41,726 nt of DNA from a virus: positions 1 to 41,726 of IMG/VR virus record IMGVR_UViG_3300029267_001422; one strand, written 5' to 3'. This document shows positions 6,150 through 14,285 of this stretch, piece after piece. A model generated the notes under the pieces. It did not search any database. It worked only from the letters and a program-made list of their open reading frames with translations, and was not told the origin of the DNA. Numbering within the stretch: position 1 is the first letter of the stretch; each line of letters starts with the position of its first letter. The position numbers were made by a program, and so were the translations under genes.

Positions 6150-6620
6150 GTGAGGATCCTGGCTCTCGACCTCGGCATCAGCACCGGATGGGCCGCGCTC
6201 CTCGACGGCGGCGCGGTCGAGTCCGGGACGCAGGTTCACGACCTCCGGCGGGGGGAGAGTCGCGGGATGCGCTACCTACGGTTCCGCGCATGGCTCGGCG
6301 GCGTCCTCGACCAGGTGCGCCCCGACGTCGTCGCCTTCGAGCAGGCGCACCACCGGGGCGGCCCCGCGACCGAGATCGGCGTCGGCCTGTCGACCCGCGT
6401 CATGGAGTCCTGTGCCGAGCGGGGCATCGAGTACACGAGCGTGCACACCGGGACGCTCAAGAAGCACGCGACCGGGAAGGGCTCGGCGAACAAGGACGCC
6501 ATGGTCCAGGCCGCGCGCGACCGATGGCACATCGTCCCGGAGACCGACGACCAGGCCGACGCGCTCTGTGTGCTGGCGTGGGCGATGGACGAGCTTGGCG
6601 TGGGGGAGGACCGCCGATGA
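6150..6620 (+). CDS. RuvC-like Holliday junction resolvase
   Basis: A 156-residue RNase H-fold nuclease with a GTG start. The opening MRILALDLGISTGWA places the first catalytic Asp at 7; Glu64 lies in VAFEQAHHRGG; the final acidic pair is in TDDQADAL (Asp134, Asp137), with Lys104/105 nearby. This is the RuvC arrangement of four acidic metal ligands, and the length is near that of cellular RuvC (about 170). Phage resolvases debranch recombination or replication intermediates before packaging. Its location just before the terminase genes fits that job. Confidence 0.85.
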   Translation: MRILALDLGISTGWAALLDGGAVESGTQVHDLRRGESRGMRYLRFRAWLGGVLDQVRPDVVAFEQAHHRGGPATEIGVGLSTRVMESCAERGIEYTSVHTGTLKKHATGKGSANKDAMVQAARDRWHIVPETDDQADALCVLAWAMDELGVGEDRR

Positions 6621-6814
6621 GCCACCCCGCCCTCGACGACCCGCCGCCCTGGCGCGTGTGCGTAGACGGCCATGACCTGGTCACACTGTACCGCGCGGCG
6701 AAGGCCTGGCTCTCGGGGGAGGCCCTCCCGGAGGACCTGGAGCCGCGACGGGTCGGGGATGCCCTGACGCGGACTCACGAGCGGCTCGAGCGGTCGCTGC
6801 GGAGGCGGTCATGA
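6617..6814 (+). CDS. Hypothetical small protein
   Basis: A 65-residue protein starting at an ATG that overlaps the resolvase stop (ATGA). The frame is open upstream to 6092 but that is the resolvase shadow. It is helical and Arg/Leu-rich at its end (HERLERSLRRR), with one Cys. No family recognised. It overlaps the next gene by ATGA, so the run 6150-7008 reads as one coupled unit. Confidence 0.6.
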   Translation: MSHPALDDPPPWRVCVDGHDLVTLYRAAKAWLSGEALPEDLEPRRVGDALTRTHERLERSLRRRS

Positions 6815-7008
6815 CCCCGGGCTTCACGCTCTGGGGCCGCGCGCGCTCCGGCGGCCCGTGGCGGGAGTACGAGACCTGGCCCGACGCCGACCATGCGCAC
6901 CGGGAGGTGGAGGGCCTGCGGCGGGCCCGTCCGGACCGGCTGTACGTGATCTGTCTCGAGGGGGATCCCGCGCCGGAGGCGGTGACGGTGGTGGCGGAGC
7001 GGCCCTGA
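6811..7008 (+). CDS. Hypothetical small protein
   Basis: A 65-residue protein, ATG overlapping the previous stop. The sequence suggests one small alpha/beta domain: a beta hairpin rich in Trp and Arg, a helix (DADHAHREVEGLRRA) and two strands (RLYVICLEG, AVTVVAE). No motif that names a function. The neighbouring resolvase and terminase give context only. Confidence 0.6.
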   Translation: MTPGFTLWGRARSGGPWREYETWPDADHAHREVEGLRRARPDRLYVICLEGDPAPEAVTVVAERP

Positions 7009-7009
7009 C

Positions 7010-7252
7010 GTGATCGTCCCCACCCCCACGCAGGACGAGCTCGAGGCCCGGTGCGACCGAGTGCTCGACCAGATCCTCGCGTGGCCGGTGGTGAACGTGG
7101 TGGACCTTCCGGGCGCACCCCTCGGGGAGGCAACACACCGAGTGAACGGCTGGCTCCCCGAGCCCTACCACGACCCGCTGATCCATCCGGGTCTTCGCCC
7201 CTGGACGCCCGAGGAGGTGACGGCCTGGTACCTCGGGGTGGACCCGCGGTGA
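7010..7252 (+). CDS. Hypothetical small protein
   Basis: An 80-residue protein beginning at GTG one base after the previous stop. It has a helix at the start (QDELEARCDRVLDQILAW) and a Pro/Trp-rich end. No family recognised. Followed by a 57-base gap before the putative small terminase. Confidence 0.6.
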   Translation: MIVPTPTQDELEARCDRVLDQILAWPVVNVVDLPGAPLGEATHRVNGWLPEPYHDPLIHPGLRPWTPEEVTAWYLGVDPR

Positions 7253-7309
7253 CGCCTCGCGCCCGCAGGAAAAGCGTGCCGAATCACGATGGCCGGGTGA
7301 TGATCGACC

Positions 7310-7915
7310 ATGTCGCCCACCCTCACCAATCCGGTCCCCGAGCATCCCCGGACCCTCGTCAACCCACCTCCCCGCGATCAGCGTCTCCCTGACGGCCGGT
7401 GGCGATGGGACGGCCCCCCGGAGGGCATGCGTGCGCTGGCGTACGAGTTCGCGCGCCGCGTGCTGAAGGGGGAATGGTCCAAGGACCCCCGCGCTGGCCG
7501 GATCGTCCGGATGAGCACGCTCTGCCGAGCGGTGGATCTCCCTGAGAACCAGTACGAGGTCTGGCGAGACCGGTATGACAGCGGCAAGGACCACCCGTTC
7601 CGCGATGCCTGGCTCGAGCAGATCCGGTACGTCCGTGAGCACCACGCGAGCGCGATGGAGCTGGTGGCGGACAAGGTAGGTCTCGGGGCCGGCACGGACG
7701 AGGAGATCAAGGGCGCGACCGACCGGTGGAAGGTGCTGGAGCAGCTCGGGCGATTCACGCCCTCGAGCAAGCTGCAGCTCACGGCAGAGCGGAGCGGGTC
7801 GGACACCCAGGTCGAGTTGTTCGAGGCGTTCCTCGCGGATCACCCGAAGACGGCACGGCAGTTCGACCGCTGGCTCGCCGAGCGGTACGCCAAGGACGCG
7901 AGCGGTGCTGCCTAG
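7310..7915 (+). CDS. Putative terminase small subunit
   Basis: A 201-residue protein directly before, and overlapping by 11 bases, the large terminase gene. The first 40 residues are Pro-rich; an internal ATG at 7427 follows GGAGG closely and could be the true start. From there the chain is helical with a possible helix-turn-helix (STLCRAVDLPENQYEVWRDRY) and a charged C-terminal half, as in small terminase subunits that recognise packaging DNA. The assignment rests on position, size and HTH-like look rather than a clear family motif. Confidence 0.6.
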   Translation: MSPTLTNPVPEHPRTLVNPPPRDQRLPDGRWRWDGPPEGMRALAYEFARRVLKGEWSKDPRAGRIVRMSTLCRAVDLPENQYEVWRDRYDSGKDHPFRDAWLEQIRYVREHHASAMELVADKVGLGAGTDEEIKGATDRWKVLEQLGRFTPSSKLQLTAERSGSDTQVELFEAFLADHPKTARQFDRWLAERYAKDASGAA

Positions 7916-9371
7916 CCCGGCCGCGCTGGCCCAGGTGGTCACGGGCGGCCGGTTCAAGCGCCCGCGCCACCTCGAGGCGATCAGTGACCGGCTGGTGGAG
8001 CTCACGACGCCGGACTCGAGGGCTTCGCGGTTGATCGTGGCGGCGCCTCCCCGGCACGGCAAGAGCGAACTGATCTCGCACTACCTGCCGGTCTGGTACC
8101 TCGAGCGGTGGCCTGCGAAGCGGGTGATCCTCTGCGCGTACGGTGCGGAGTTCGCGGAGAGCTGGGGCGACAAGGCGCTCAACACGACGCGTACGGCGGT
8201 GTCGGACGGCCTGCTCCGGACGCGGGTGCGGCAGGACCGGGCGTCGGGGTCGTTCTGGGAGACCGAGGCCGGCGGCTACATGAAGTGCGTCGGCGTGGGT
8301 GGCCCCCTCACCGGCCGCGGCGCGGACCTGATGGTGCTCGACGACCCGATCAAGAACGCGGAGGAGGCGCACTCCGAGACGTACCGGGAGAAGCTCTGGA
8401 ACTGGTGGTTGACGACGGCGTACACGCGCCTCGAGCCGGGCGGGGTCGTCGTGCTGACGATGACGCGCTGGCACGAGGACGACCTGGCGGGGCGTCTGCT
8501 CGAGCAGCAGGCGGACCCGTGGGACGTCCTGGATCTGCCGGCGATCGCCGAGGAGGACGACCCGCTCGGGCGCCGTGAGGGCGAGGCGCTCTGGCCGGAG
8601 CGGTACCCGGTCGAGGATCTCGAGGTGAAGCGGCGCGCCGACGCCCGCACCTTCGACTCGCTCTACCAGCAGCACCCGACGCCCGAGGGTGGGGCGGTGT
8701 TCCGCCGAGACGACTTCCGGTTTTTCCGGATTCGTGAGGATCACTACGATCTCGTCGGGGTGGGAGCCGAGCCGTCGCGGCGTGTTCCGATTGCTCAGTG
8801 CTGGATCGCGCAGACGGTGGACACGGCCCAGAAGGTCAAGACGGTGAACGACTGGACGGTGCTGCTGACGTTCGTCGTGGGCCCGGGGTTCCTCGGGTTT
8901 CTGCGGGTCGAGCGAGATCGCATCCCGGTCCCCGAGCAGTACGCCTGGATCACATCGCGCCGTGGAGAGGCCCGCTTTCAGGCCGTCGAGGACAAGAGCT
9001 CGGGGATCGGGCTGATCCAGCAGGCGGCGAACGAGGGTCGACCGTTTCGGATCTTGAAGGCGGACGTGGACAAGGTGACGCGCGCTCAGTCGCTGGCGAT
9101 CGCCTACCAGAACCGCATGGTCCATCACCTCGCCGATGCGCCGTGGGTTGGGGCGTTCGAGCGAGAGCTGCTCTCTTTCCCGGACGGCAAGTTTGACGAC
9201 CAGGTCGACTGCGCCGCGTACGCCGGCCAGCTCATGGCCGAGCTCGGGACGGGATCGGCGCTTCCTCTCGATTTGCGGGTCTCATCCGAGGACGACGACT
9301 GGTTCGAGGATTCGCGGGACCGTCCCCGTACGTTCGAGGACGAGCTCGCCGCGGCCTACGGGAGCTTCTGA
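7905..9371 (+). CDS. Terminase large subunit (Terminase_6 type)
   Basis: A 488-residue ATP-driven packaging motor and nuclease. The GTG at 7905 follows AAGGA. ATPase: Walker A APPRHGKS (47-54, Lys53), Walker B LMVLDD (142-147) followed by PIKN, and the coupling motif TMTRWHEDD (185-193). Nuclease: Asp306 (TVDTAQK), Glu362 (VEDKSSG) and Asp432/Asp435 (KFDDQVD), the RNase H-like set. Length is typical. It cuts and pumps DNA into the prohead with the portal made by the next gene. With a Mu-type head, headful packaging would be expected, in line with the circular map. Confidence 0.95.
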   Translation: MLPSPAALAQVVTGGRFKRPRHLEAISDRLVELTTPDSRASRLIVAAPPRHGKSELISHYLPVWYLERWPAKRVILCAYGAEFAESWGDKALNTTRTAVSDGLLRTRVRQDRASGSFWETEAGGYMKCVGVGGPLTGRGADLMVLDDPIKNAEEAHSETYREKLWNWWLTTAYTRLEPGGVVVLTMTRWHEDDLAGRLLEQQADPWDVLDLPAIAEEDDPLGRREGEALWPERYPVEDLEVKRRADARTFDSLYQQHPTPEGGAVFRRDDFRFFRIREDHYDLVGVGAEPSRRVPIAQCWIAQTVDTAQKVKTVNDWTVLLTFVVGPGFLGFLRVERDRIPVPEQYAWITSRRGEARFQAVEDKSSGIGLIQQAANEGRPFRILKADVDKVTRAQSLAIAYQNRMVHHLADAPWVGAFERELLSFPDGKFDDQVDCAAYAGQLMAELGTGSALPLDLRVSSEDDDWFEDSRDRPRTFEDELAAAYGSF

Positions 9372-11506
9372 TGCCGACAGCGACAGAGGACAGCATCTAC
9401 GGGCCGTCGGGTGCGCAGGCGCTCCAGCCGCTGCTCCCGTACCGGAACTACCTCTCCGACCTGTACCCCTACGCCCTGAGCTCGGTGTACCACGGCCATC
9501 GCCTGTGGGACCCGTCGTATGCGGACTCGCGGGACCCGGACCTCTGGGAGCGGATCCGCCGTGACCCGGTGGTCGCCGCGGCGTGCGAGATCCGGATGCA
9601 CTCGGTGGCGTCTCGGTTCTGGCGGGTGATCCCCGGTGGTCAGACGAGCATGGACGAGGGGGCCGCGTCCGTCGTCGAGGAGATGGTCCAGGGAATCGAG
9701 CGGTTCGCGCAGAGTCGGTACGAGCTCGCCGGCGCCGTCCTCACCGCACGATCGTTCGCGTACATCGAGGGCGACCGTCAGTTCGGCGCGTACGGCGGCC
9801 GGTTCGCGCGGTGGTGGGTTCCGACGAAGATCACGGACATCGACCGCCGGCGGATCCATCACGCGCCGGTCTGGTCGACGGAGCCGGATGGACGGCGCAC
9901 GCTCCGCACGCAGATGATGCTCTGGTCCGTGACCGAGAACGCGTGGCGACCGATTCAGGACCTGAGGCCCTTCGTCCGGCACATCTACAACGACGAGGAG
10001 GCTCGGCTCGGCTACGGGCGGGGCTTGATCGAGGCGGTCTACTTCTACTGGTACGCGAAGACGATCGCGCTCCAGAAGGGGCTCCGTGGTCTCGAACGCT
10101 GGGCCGAGGGTGGGTTCGCCGTCGGGGTGGACGGCCTGAAGGCCGCGAGCACGACGAAAGACAACGACACGATCGTTGCTGCGTGGAAGGACGCTTGGAA
10201 AGCGTGGTTCTCGCACTACCTCCTGGTCCACGACAAGGCCGACGAGCTGAAGCCGGTCCCGGGGCCGAGCGAGGGCCATCAGATGGTCCACGAGTGGCTC
10301 CGCTACCTCGACGACGCGATCACGCGCCTGATCCTTGGGTCCGTGCTCCCGTCCGGCGGGGCGTCCGAGCAGGGCTCGCTCGCACGGGCCGAGGTCGAGG
10401 AGGACACGACCGAGAGCCTGATCCAGTACGACCGGATCCTGCTCGACGACACCCTGACGCGGGACCTCGTCGGCTGCATCTGGTTCCAGAACCGGCAGCT
10501 GTTCTTGGAGATGTTCCCCGGGGCCAAGATGCCGAAGTTCTCCTCGGTCCAGGAGAAGAGGAGCGACCCGACCGAAGCGGCGCAGGTCGTCGCGACCCTC
10601 CACGGGGCCGGGATCGCACTGCGCGAGGACGAGGTCTACGAACGCACGGGATTCACGGCGCCGGGGCCCGAGGACAAGGTGCTCGCCGGGGCCGCTCCGG
10701 GCGCCGGCCTCGACGCACTGTTCCCCAGGCAGGTGGGAACGAAGGGGATGGGCGGCGAGGGGGGGGCTCCGGCGCAGTCATTGCGCATGACCCACGACGG
10801 TGACAGCGTCGTCCTTCTTGGTGCCGACGGATCCGATCGGGCAATCTTCGACATTCGTGAGCGCTGCCCGGATGGAACCGTGATGCCGAAAGACGGAGAT
10901 TGCTCGGATCATGGTCCGGCCAAGGACGATCCCTCAGGGGCCAAGCCCCCCGAGACGAAAGAGAAGAAAGAGAAGAAAGGCAAGGACAGCGTCCCCACGC
11001 GCCCACAGGGACAGTCCGCCGAACTCTGGGCCAAGAATGAGGAAGTCGCAGCGTCACGGATGGGGGCAGCGCGACCTTCCAAGTCGCTCATGGACGTCTA
11101 CCAGACCGCCGTGCGGACGAAGGACATGTCCATCGAGGAGATCGTGTACGGAGACGAGGTCCCTGAGTGGATATGGGACTCCCCTGTGTTCAGAACGGCC
11201 TTCGAGTCGGGAAGAAACGGGGACCCGATGCTCACCTACGTCTCTGGGTGGCGGTACGGGGACATTCCCGAGAGCGGGTATTCCTACAACTACCGGGAAC
11301 AACAGCTCGAGCCAGGATTGAGCCTCATGGCGCTCACGGGAGAGCCTCCGGTCAAGTCACTGATGACCGGAGTGCAAGGGCGCCCGATTCGGTGGGTTGA
11401 GGGTTGGCTGATCCCTGAGCCCGGTGGCGAGGGGGAGCCTCTGATCGTGGGCGCGAAATACGTCGAGGGAATACAGGGCGAGCATGCCCCAGAGGAAAGC
11501 GAATGA
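9371..11506 (+). CDS. Portal protein, Mu gp29-like (DUF935), with a C-terminal extension
   Basis: A 711-residue protein whose ATG overlaps the terminase stop by one base. Residues of about 30-460 follow the DUF935 pattern: SRDPDLWERIRRDPVVAAA near 54-72, the YGRGL region near 217, and a helical C-terminal crown. The portal forms the ring through which DNA enters. From about residue 465 an extra region of 240 residues begins: a Cys-containing stretch, a Lys/Glu-rich linker (ETKEKKEKKGK), and a Trp/Tyr-rich globular piece (GWRYGDIPESGYSYNY, RWVEGWLIPEPGG). Portals of this family usually end near 450-520 residues. The added domain is unlike anything I recognise and uses more A/T-rich codons, so it may be an acquired cargo domain. 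Confidence 0.88.
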   Translation: MPTATEDSIYGPSGAQALQPLLPYRNYLSDLYPYALSSVYHGHRLWDPSYADSRDPDLWERIRRDPVVAAACEIRMHSVASRFWRVIPGGQTSMDEGAASVVEEMVQGIERFAQSRYELAGAVLTARSFAYIEGDRQFGAYGGRFARWWVPTKITDIDRRRIHHAPVWSTEPDGRRTLRTQMMLWSVTENAWRPIQDLRPFVRHIYNDEEARLGYGRGLIEAVYFYWYAKTIALQKGLRGLERWAEGGFAVGVDGLKAASTTKDNDTIVAAWKDAWKAWFSHYLLVHDKADELKPVPGPSEGHQMVHEWLRYLDDAITRLILGSVLPSGGASEQGSLARAEVEEDTTESLIQYDRILLDDTLTRDLVGCIWFQNRQLFLEMFPGAKMPKFSSVQEKRSDPTEAAQVVATLHGAGIALREDEVYERTGFTAPGPEDKVLAGAAPGAGLDALFPRQVGTKGMGGEGGAPAQSLRMTHDGDSVVLLGADGSDRAIFDIRERCPDGTVMPKDGDCSDHGPAKDDPSGAKPPETKEKKEKKGKDSVPTRPQGQSAELWAKNEEVAASRMGAARPSKSLMDVYQTAVRTKDMSIEEIVYGDEVPEWIWDSPVFRTAFESGRNGDPMLTYVSGWRYGDIPESGYSYNYREQQLEPGLSLMALTGEPPVKSLMTGVQGRPIRWVEGWLIPEPGGEGEPLIVGAKYVEGIQGEHAPEESE

Positions 11507-11835
11507 ACTGGCGCACAGGCATCATCCAGGGCATCGGCTTCTGCGCATTCATCGTCGAGGACGAACTCCCCGACACGATTCATGTCCGCAACGTCACGAT
11601 CCCGCAGCCCGTCCAGGATCGACAGGGCCGGGCGGGCATCGCGTGGTCCCCGTGGTGGCCGGAGCAGCTCGAGTACGCGCTGACGCCGGTGACCGTGATC
11701 CGGGACCACATCTTCGCGCTCGCCGACGCCGGAGAGAAAGCCGTCGCGAAGGCCGAAGAGGCCTGGGGGATGCGGAAGATCCAGGTCCCCTCGCCGCAGG
11801 GCGTCGTCATCCCCGGAGGCAACGGAGCCCGGTGA
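11503..11835 (+). CDS. Hypothetical protein between portal and minor head protein
   Basis: A 110-residue protein, ATG overlapping the portal stop (ATGA). Trp-rich in the middle (IAWSPWWPEQLEYAL), then a helix with many Ala and Glu. Could be a small head accessory factor judging by position. No motif recognised, no membrane segment. Its stop overlaps the GTG of the next gene. Confidence 0.6.
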   Translation: MNWRTGIIQGIGFCAFIVEDELPDTIHVRNVTIPQPVQDRQGRAGIAWSPWWPEQLEYALTPVTVIRDHIFALADAGEKAVAKAEEAWGMRKIQVPSPQGVVIPGGNGAR

Positions 11836-12692
11836 ACAGCGACGCACTCCAGGAGTTGCTCGAGCAGAACACGACGCAGGTCGTGTTCGCGATGCGGATG
11901 CTCGGCCGGGCGATTGCGGACGGGTCCGTCGACGGCCGGAACGAGGGTCTCGGGACGCTCACGGACGCGCTGACAAAGATCATGGGGCAGGCGGACTACG
12001 CCGGCCGGGAGGCGGTCGCGGCCGGTCACGGGTTCACCGTCGGTGGAGGTCGCGCTTCTGTCGGTGGTGCTGGCGGAGGTGGGCCTGGTGGTGGAGGTCC
12101 GACGATCCTCGCCCCGGGAGCAGGTACCCCTGGCCGCGGCCAACCGACGATGCTCGACCAGATCATGGCCCGGTACAAGGCATGGCACGCGCCGACCCTG
12201 GCCCGGGACGCCTCCGGCCAGATCGAGCAGAGGATCCGTCAGAGCTTCGACGAGGGCCGGGATTCGACGCTCGCGGTGCTCGAGGACGTGAACCACTGGA
12301 CGGTGTCCTACGCGGACACGGTCTACCGGACGAACGTGGCCTCGGCCTACGCCGCCGGGGCCTGGCAGCAGAGCCTCGACCCGGACATCCTCGAGATCAT
12401 CCCGGCGAAGCTCTACTCCGCCATCGGGGACAGCGACACGCGGCCGAATCACCAGGCCGCCGACGGGCTCATTGCCGGTGTGATGGATCCGATCTGGGAG
12501 ACGTACTCGCCCCCGATGGGGTTCCGGTGCCGGTGCTCGCTCCTCGATGTCGATCGCTTCGAGCTCGAGGATCGCGGGCTTCTGAATCCAGACGGGAGTG
12601 TGACGCGCGTCCTACCGAGGAACTTCGCGAAGGCCCACCCGGACCCGGGATTCGGCACCGGACGGCCGGACCGTCGCGTCTACGGGAGATGA
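11832..12692 (+). CDS. Minor head protein, Mu F-like (SPP1 gp7 type)
   Basis: A 286-residue protein from a GTG overlapping the previous stop; the open frame upstream to 11484 is a shadow. A Gly-rich linker (about residues 72-95) separates a helical N-terminal part from the head-protein domain. The signature is near the end: DSDTRPNHQAADG, then PPMGFRCRCSLLDVD, the Cys/His-bearing motif typical of Mu F/SPP1 gp7 proteins. Such proteins sit near the portal and assist DNA entry or head assembly. At 286 residues it is shorter than Mu F itself. Confidence 0.85.
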   Translation: MNSDALQELLEQNTTQVVFAMRMLGRAIADGSVDGRNEGLGTLTDALTKIMGQADYAGREAVAAGHGFTVGGGRASVGGAGGGGPGGGGPTILAPGAGTPGRGQPTMLDQIMARYKAWHAPTLARDASGQIEQRIRQSFDEGRDSTLAVLEDVNHWTVSYADTVYRTNVASAYAAGAWQQSLDPDILEIIPAKLYSAIGDSDTRPNHQAADGLIAGVMDPIWETYSPPMGFRCRCSLLDVDRFELEDRGLLNPDGSVTRVLPRNFAKAHPDPGFGTGRPDRRVYGR

Positions 12693-12694
12693 CC

Positions 12695-12895
12695 ATGAGC
12701 TTCAACGCAGGAACGTTCTATGGCGGAAAGGCGTACCGAACCCGGTGCGGCCAGTTCGTCGTCCAGGGAATGACGGTGCTCCGGGCCGACCGACGCGACA
12801 AGACGCCCGTCAGCGAGTGGGAAGCCAAGGCCGCCCGCGGGGAGCGCGATGCCGCGATGCGGGCGAGCGCGAGGGGCGCGCCGAAGAACCGGTGA
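12695..12895 (+). CDS. Hypothetical small basic protein
   Basis: A 66-residue protein. ATG 12695 has GGGAG at good spacing; ATG 12689, two codons earlier and overlapping the previous stop, is the alternative. The chain has a small beta-rich start (FNAGTFYGGKAYRTRCGQFVVQGM) and a charged helical end. I recognise no family. Confidence 0.55.
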   Translation: MSFNAGTFYGGKAYRTRCGQFVVQGMTVLRADRRDKTPVSEWEAKAARGERDAAMRASARGAPKNR

Positions 12896-13065
12896 GACGA
12901 CACCGGACCCATCGCAGAGTCATGCGTCCAGCGCGCGGCCCCTGGGGGTGCGTGGCGTGGCTCCTGGTCCTCGCACTCATCCCCGCCGCACTGTTCGGGC
13001 TGTGGGTGCTCGCGCTTCTGATCCTGTCGGCGATTGGAGTCGGAATGGGGGCCACATGTACGTGA
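12892..13065 (+). CDS. Small membrane protein
   Basis: A 57-residue protein with a GTG start overlapping the previous stop (ATG at 12922 is an alternative). After an Arg/His-rich leader comes a long hydrophobic stretch of about 36 residues (CVAWLLVLALIPAALFGLW, then VLALLILSAIGVG) with a Pro in the middle, enough for one long or two short membrane segments. The positive N-terminus would stay inside. It overlaps the glycosyltransferase gene that follows, so it might anchor or assist it; a holin role is possible but the location is unusual for one. Confidence 0.5.
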   Translation: MRRHRTHRRVMRPARGPWGCVAWLLVLALIPAALFGLWVLALLILSAIGVGMGATCT

Positions 13066-14285
13066 TCGTCCCACACGTCGGCAAAAGCCACCTCACGCTC
13101 CAGTGCCTCGAGTCGATCCCGGATCGGCACCACCCGATCCTCGTCGATGCGAGCTACGTGGCGGATCTCGACGTCTACGCCGAGAACCACGCGCGACGGA
13201 TGACGTACGTCCGGCCCGAACGCGTCCCGCAGTGTCTCGCCGCGAACTGGAACCTTGGGGCAGAGCACGTACCCGAGGCTGAACACGTCTGGCTCTTCGC
13301 CGCGAGCGATGTCCAGTTCTACCGTGAGTCCTGGGTTCGGCTTCGCGATCTGCTCCGGTGCTTCCCGGATGCCGGGATCATCCGCGATCACGCCACGAAC
13401 TGGAACGTGTTCGCGATGCGACGCTGGGCGTGGAATCTACTCCGGCCCATGGACGAGCGGTATCAGCCGTGCGGGGGCGAGGACGACGACCTGGTGATGA
13501 AGTGCCACCACTCCGGGATCCGGATCAAGTCCGGGTGGATCGGGGTGAATCACCTGGAGGGTGGCCATGCGACCAGGCTCGATATCCGTCGGGAACTCGC
13601 CGGAACGACGTGGGACGGGCGCCACAGAAACATCGCCGTGTTCCAGAGGAAGTGGGGCTGCGTCCCGAGTCTTCGGAGCGATCCGAAGTATCAGGCGGCT
13701 CACGCCGAGGTTCACATCGAGGGGCGCCGGAAAGAGCCGCCGGCGGAGTGGAGCGGGCATTCGATCCCTAGGAGCCGCAAGCCGTGGCCAGAGAAGACGT
13801 GGCCACTGCCGCTTCAGATCCACATCGGTTGTGGACGCAAGCCCGCAAAGGACCGTGTGAACACAGATGTTGATCCGAGGGCGAAGGCCGACGTGATCTT
13901 CGACGCGGCCAGAGACGAGTGGCCATTCGAGGACGACAGCGCGGTGCTCGTCGAGGCCTATCACGTTCTCGAACACATGAGCCGCGAGGAGGGCAGGACG
14001 TTCCTGGCCAAGGCTCATCGCGCGCTCAAGACCGGCGGCCAGATCACGCTCGAGTGCCCCGACCTCGGGGCCGTCTGTGCGAAGTTCCCAGGGTCCCAAC
14101 GCCGCATGAGCTGGAGCCTCTATGGGGACCAGAGCACACCGTGGCGTTTTCACCGATGGGGCTACTCGCGCGAGACGATCAGGCTCGCGCTCGAACGTGC
14201 CGGCTTCCGGGGTGTCGAGGTCGGCGACGGCACGGACTATCACGCGGCGAGTGAGCCGTGCTGGAGAGCGGAGGCGAAGAAGTGA
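13056..14285 (+). CDS. Glycosyltransferase-methyltransferase fusion (GT first)
   Basis: A 409-residue predicted bifunctional enzyme. ATG 13056 lies inside the end of the membrane-protein gene. Residues 1-220: GT-A-like glycosyltransferase with VIVPHVGKSHLTLQCLESI at the start, NWNLGAEH near 64 and an Asp motif FAASDVQF (Asp85) as sugar-nucleotide/metal site; a GGEDDDL acidic motif follows near 148. Residues of about 253-405: class I SAM-dependent methyltransferase with IHIGCGRKP (256-264), a conserved VLEHMSREE and ALKTGGQITLECPDL. The expected chemistry is sugar transfer followed by methylation, on an unknown acceptor. It lies amid head genes together with the mirror-ordered fusion that follows. 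Confidence 0.75.
   Translation: MYVIVPHVGKSHLTLQCLESIPDRHHPILVDASYVADLDVYAENHARRMTYVRPERVPQCLAANWNLGAEHVPEAEHVWLFAASDVQFYRESWVRLRDLLRCFPDAGIIRDHATNWNVFAMRRWAWNLLRPMDERYQPCGGEDDDLVMKCHHSGIRIKSGWIGVNHLEGGHATRLDIRRELAGTTWDGRHRNIAVFQRKWGCVPSLRSDPKYQAAHAEVHIEGRRKEPPAEWSGHSIPRSRKPWPEKTWPLPLQIHIGCGRKPAKDRVNTDVDPRAKADVIFDAARDEWPFEDDSAVLVEAYHVLEHMSREEGRTFLAKAHRALKTGGQITLECPDLGAVCAKFPGSQRRMSWSLYGDQSTPWRFHRWGYSRETIRLALERAGFRGVEVGDGTDYHAASEPCWRAEAKK

Noticed and set aside
5908-6153. 81-codon frame in the gap before the resolvase.
   Set aside because: Late codons are A/T-ending, unlike the genome, and the region shows hairpins and promoter-like sequence.
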